Origin: Paenibacillus pinihumi DSM 23905 = JCM 16419 | GTDB lineage: Bacteria > Bacillota > Bacilli > Paenibacillales > Paenibacillaceae | Direction of reading: 5' to 3' | NCBI RefSeq assembly: GCF_000422505.1 | Contig: NZ_KE383865.1 | Coordinates: 220,726 to 284,725 of the forward strand | Length of the DNA stretch: 64,000 bases | Part shown: one piece after another, positions 61,946-64,000 of the stretch | Layout of the letters: every line of letters begins with the position of its first letter | How positions within the stretch are numbered: position 1 is the first letter of the stretch | Translations under genes and position numbers: made by a program | The notes under the pieces: generated by a model | Seen by the model: only the letters and a program-made list of their open reading frames with translations | Database searches by the model: none | What the model was told of the DNA's origin: nothing

Positions 61946-62473
61946 ATGAATAACTTGAAAATAAAAGAAAATAAAATTTACCTTAATGGGGTGCAACTCA
62001 CTGATGTCATCAGTTACGAAATAGAGTCTGGATTCCCGTCAGTGTTTACGCTGCGGATGTACATTAATGATTCGACTATTGTTAAAGGCGGCAAGCTTGA
62101 TGTAGTAGGGCCCGAGGTTATAGCGCCGATGGCGAAACTGGATCGTTCGCCAACAGTATCCCCTTCGTCCAATATCACGAATGTTCCAAGCGTCTCCACT
62201 AAAGGTGATTATGGGGTAAAGAAGTACCCTGTTAAAGAAGAAGAAGGGATATTTGAGAGTGAGATGCATGAGGCGTTGTGTCGACTTGGATTTTCTGAGC
62301 CTACAAAGCCTGAGAAAGCTGTTCCCGATACTTATCAGGTTGTTGATAATACGATCCTATTACTGTGCAGATACATTCAAGAAGAATTGCGGAGTGGTGG
62401 GGTAGGTCGCATAGCTAACCTGCCTCCCTTGATTGATTCATTAGCTAGGTTGAAAAACAATATGGAGGGTTAA
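61946..62473 (+). CDS. Tail-fibre-region protein, unknown function
   Basis: A 175-aa protein. The first 50 residues (KIYLNGVQLTDVISYEIESG, FTLRMYINDSTI) form a beta-rich attachment domain commonly found at the start of Paenibacillus and Bacillus phage tail proteins; the remainder is helical with a Pro/Ser linker near residue 65. ATG 61946 follows GAAAGGGTGAT. Position before the fibre gene suggests a baseplate or fibre adaptor. Confidence 0.6.
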   Translation: MNNLKIKENKIYLNGVQLTDVISYEIESGFPSVFTLRMYINDSTIVKGGKLDVVGPEVIAPMAKLDRSPTVSPSSNITNVPSVSTKGDYGVKKYPVKEEEGIFESEMHEALCRLGFSEPTKPEKAVPDTYQVVDNTILLLCRYIQEELRSGGVGRIANLPPLIDSLARLKNNMEG

Positions 62474-62475
62474 CA

Positions 62476-62700
62476 ATGGCCCAAATACAGCATGTGATTA
62501 AAGCTGAGATAGACCTTATCAACCCCGTACAGGAGATATGCGAGATTATACAAGCTGTGGCGGCAGCTAAGCCACAGCATGAAGAAGCAATCTTGGCCAA
62601 GATCCACGAGGCTGTCGAACGGCGCTTGCAGCAACTGAAAGGAGATGAGAGCATTGGCAAACCGATACGGAAACCTAACACCGTCAAATCCAATCAGTGA
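62476..62700 (+). CDS. Small helical protein before the tail fibre gene
   Basis: A 74-aa, mostly helical protein (QHVIKAEIDLINPVQEICEI, EEAILAKIHEAVERRLQQLK). It starts two bases after the previous stop and overlaps the fibre gene by 47 bases in another frame. It may be a fibre assembly chaperone or an adaptor. No family recognised. Confidence 0.6.
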   Translation: MAQIQHVIKAEIDLINPVQEICEIIQAVAAAKPQHEEAILAKIHEAVERRLQQLKGDESIGKPIRKPNTVKSNQ

Positions 62701-64000
62701 AGACTTCCAAGAGATTAACATAGGCTTTGACCGTGTACAGGCTGAGATGGATGCTGTTAAGTCTGACACTGGCGGCAACAAGCAAGCCTTGGATGCCCAT
62801 GTGGCAGCGACAACAGTTCACCAGTCCACATCTGCCGCTACAGCCAACCGGATCATGCAGCGGGACGGCAGCGGGCGGGCGAAGGTAGCGGCGCCAGCTG
62901 CAGCGGACGACATCGCCCGGAAGCAAGAGGTCGATACAGTCCAGACAAACCTTAATAACCATGCAGGCAGCGGAGGCGCGGCTCATGCCCTAGCTACAAC
63001 GACGACAGCAGGATTTCAGAGCGGGCCAGACAAGGCCAAGTCTGACGGAGCTACAGCAGCGGCAACGCCTAATACGCTGGTTCAGCGGGACAGTGGCAGC
63101 CGGTTTAAAGCTGGGGCTCCTGTGGCTGCTGACGATGTAGCACGCAAGCAAGAGGTTGACGCGGTGCAGTCTGGCCTGACCGGACATATCGGGTCTGGCG
63201 GGGCTGCTCATGCTGCTGCAACTGCATCCCAAGCGGGGTTTATGACAGGCCCGGATAAGACCAAGCTTGACGGGATGACAGCTGGCGCAGAGCCGAACCA
63301 AAACGCCTTTGCCAAGGTCAACGACATCAATGCCACAGCCAAGAGTGACACAGTGACCATCATAGGCGGGGTCGGGATTGCAGTCACCACCAACCCAGCC
63401 ACAAAAGAGCTTACCCTGACCGCCACCGGGACCAGTACCCCGGGCAAGCACGGCAGCAGCCACACCGAAAACGGATCTGATCCTATCCCGGGAGCTACAG
63501 CAACTGAGGGCGGGTTGATGACCAAAGCCCATGTCGGCCGGCTGGATGCATTGGAGGCAGGCGCTAAAGAATCCGCCACACTCCAAGTGCAGCTCAACCG
63601 GGGTGTCAACAAGATAGAGACGGACCAACCCAGCTTACTTGATGGGGTGGTATACGGACGGACGTTGGTAAACTGGGAGCCGGACGGGAACTTTGAAAAA
63701 GACAGCAATAACGATGGTGTTGCGGATGGCTGGATATCCACGTTTGGGAGTGGAGGACCAGGAATACCGTCCAGGACAACAGGGAAATTTGGTGATTGGG
63801 CACAAAAGCTGATTTTTTCCACATCGTCTAACCCGCGAATATATAAATATCTTAATCTTGAAACAAACAAAAGGTATTTAGTTACAGCATGGATCAAAGC
63901 CAAAGGAAACTCAACTCGTTTCAGGGTAGGTAATGGTGCAGGAACAACCGACACCGCATTTGCTAACATTACAGTCTCCGCAGCAGAGGATTTTGTGTTT
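62654..64000 (+). CDS. Tail fibre protein, 3' end beyond the window
   Basis: At least 449 codons remain open to the right edge. The protein starts ANRYGNLTPSNPISEDFQEI, followed by an Ala-rich region with two related repeats of about 73 residues (each with ADDIARKQEVD or ADDVARKQEVD, then GSGGAAHA and GFxxGPDKxKxDG), a short EGGLMTKAHVGRLDALEAGA tail-fibre motif, and a beta domain with a calcium-like DSNNDGVADGW loop. TTG 62654 is spaced nine bases after AAAGGAG; ATG 62645 is in frame but too close. It is GC-rich relative to its surroundings. The receptor-binding end lies outside the window. Confidence 0.85.
   Translation, partial: MANRYGNLTPSNPISEDFQEINIGFDRVQAEMDAVKSDTGGNKQALDAHVAATTVHQSTSAATANRIMQRDGSGRAKVAAPAAADDIARKQEVDTVQTNLNNHAGSGGAAHALATTTTAGFQSGPDKAKSDGATAAATPNTLVQRDSGSRFKAGAPVAADDVARKQEVDAVQSGLTGHIGSGGAAHAAATASQAGFMTGPDKTKLDGMTAGAEPNQNAFAKVNDINATAKSDTVTIIGGVGIAVTTNPATKELTLTATGTSTPGKHGSSHTENGSDPIPGATATEGGLMTKAHVGRLDALEAGAKESATLQVQLNRGVNKIETDQPSLLDGVVYGRTLVNWEPDGNFEKDSNNDGVADGWISTFGSGGPGIPSRTTGKFGDWAQKLIFSTSSNPRIYKYLNLETNKRYLVTAWIKAKGNSTRFRVGNGAGTTDTAFANITVSAAEDFVF

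Noticed and set aside
63208-63969. A 253-codon minus-strand frame near the right edge
   Set aside because: It lies opposite the GC-rich tail fibre gene, whose forward frame has recognisable fibre repeats.
1-64000. CRISPR arrays, rRNA genes or insertion sequence transposases
   Set aside because: I looked for regularly spaced short repeats, rRNA landmarks and transposase motifs and saw none.

Overview
The window reads as chromosome of a low-to-mid GC, endospore-forming Firmicute, most likely Paenibacillaceae. The signs are an alpha/beta-type small acid-soluble spore protein with a sigma-G style promoter, the order YtaF-like tail / coaE / lytic transglycosylase / SASP / nrdR, many strong Shine-Dalgarno sites with TTG and GTG starts, and a stalk-type (copper amine oxidase N-terminal-like) secreted protein. 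The species cannot be named from this sequence.

Layout. Bases 1-5.8 kb are ordinary host genes: CoA synthesis, cell wall, spore DNA protection, the ribonucleotide reductase repressor, an MFS exporter, and a divergent LysR / tautomerase / carboxymuconolactone decarboxylase cluster. From 6.0 to 34.7 kb lies a capsid-less phage-tail-like island. It opens with a sigma-A promoter that carries a LexA-like operator between its -35 and -10 boxes. The first gene is a predicted single-subunit RNA polymerase of the YonO / cellular-RdRP fold, interrupted by a group I intron of about 436 nt placed inside the codons of its catalytic DxDxD motif. A translationally coupled zinc-finger protein follows, then a complete long-tail morphogenesis module (tail tube, chaperone-like proteins, 1572-aa tape measure, Dit-like proteins, a large Tal-like hub ending in a VgrG/gp5-like needle, a PAAR-like tip), and finally a set of fibres and adhesins with SPRY, discoidin-like and DNRLRE modules. 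No portal, terminase, capsid, integrase or lysis gene is visible there.

From 34.8 to 40.3 kb come host genes again: a GNAT acetyltransferase, a two-domain VOC protein, a MerR regulator next to a metallo-beta-lactamase-fold hydrolase, and a secreted SGNH esterase behind a cre-like site. From 40.5 kb to the right edge is a second, unrelated element, a siphovirus-type prophage. It starts at a tRNA-Ala(GGC) remnant that overlaps a large serine recombinase gene. It then carries its own tRNA-Ala(GGC) transcription unit, a beta-propeller glycosidase and a lectin-like protein, an HNH nuclease, terminase, portal, ClpP-like protease and HK97-type capsid, connectors, tail tube, a frameshifting chaperone pair, tape measure, tail hub, a possible moron, and a tail fibre cut by the window end.

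How the parts may work together (inference): DNA damage would relieve LexA repression of the intron-bearing RNA polymerase gene; splicing would rebuild the active site; the dedicated polymerase would then transcribe the tail operon and yield DNA-free, needle-tipped tails with exchangeable adhesins, in the manner of a non-contractile tailocin under its own polymerase. This island is the most interesting system in the window.
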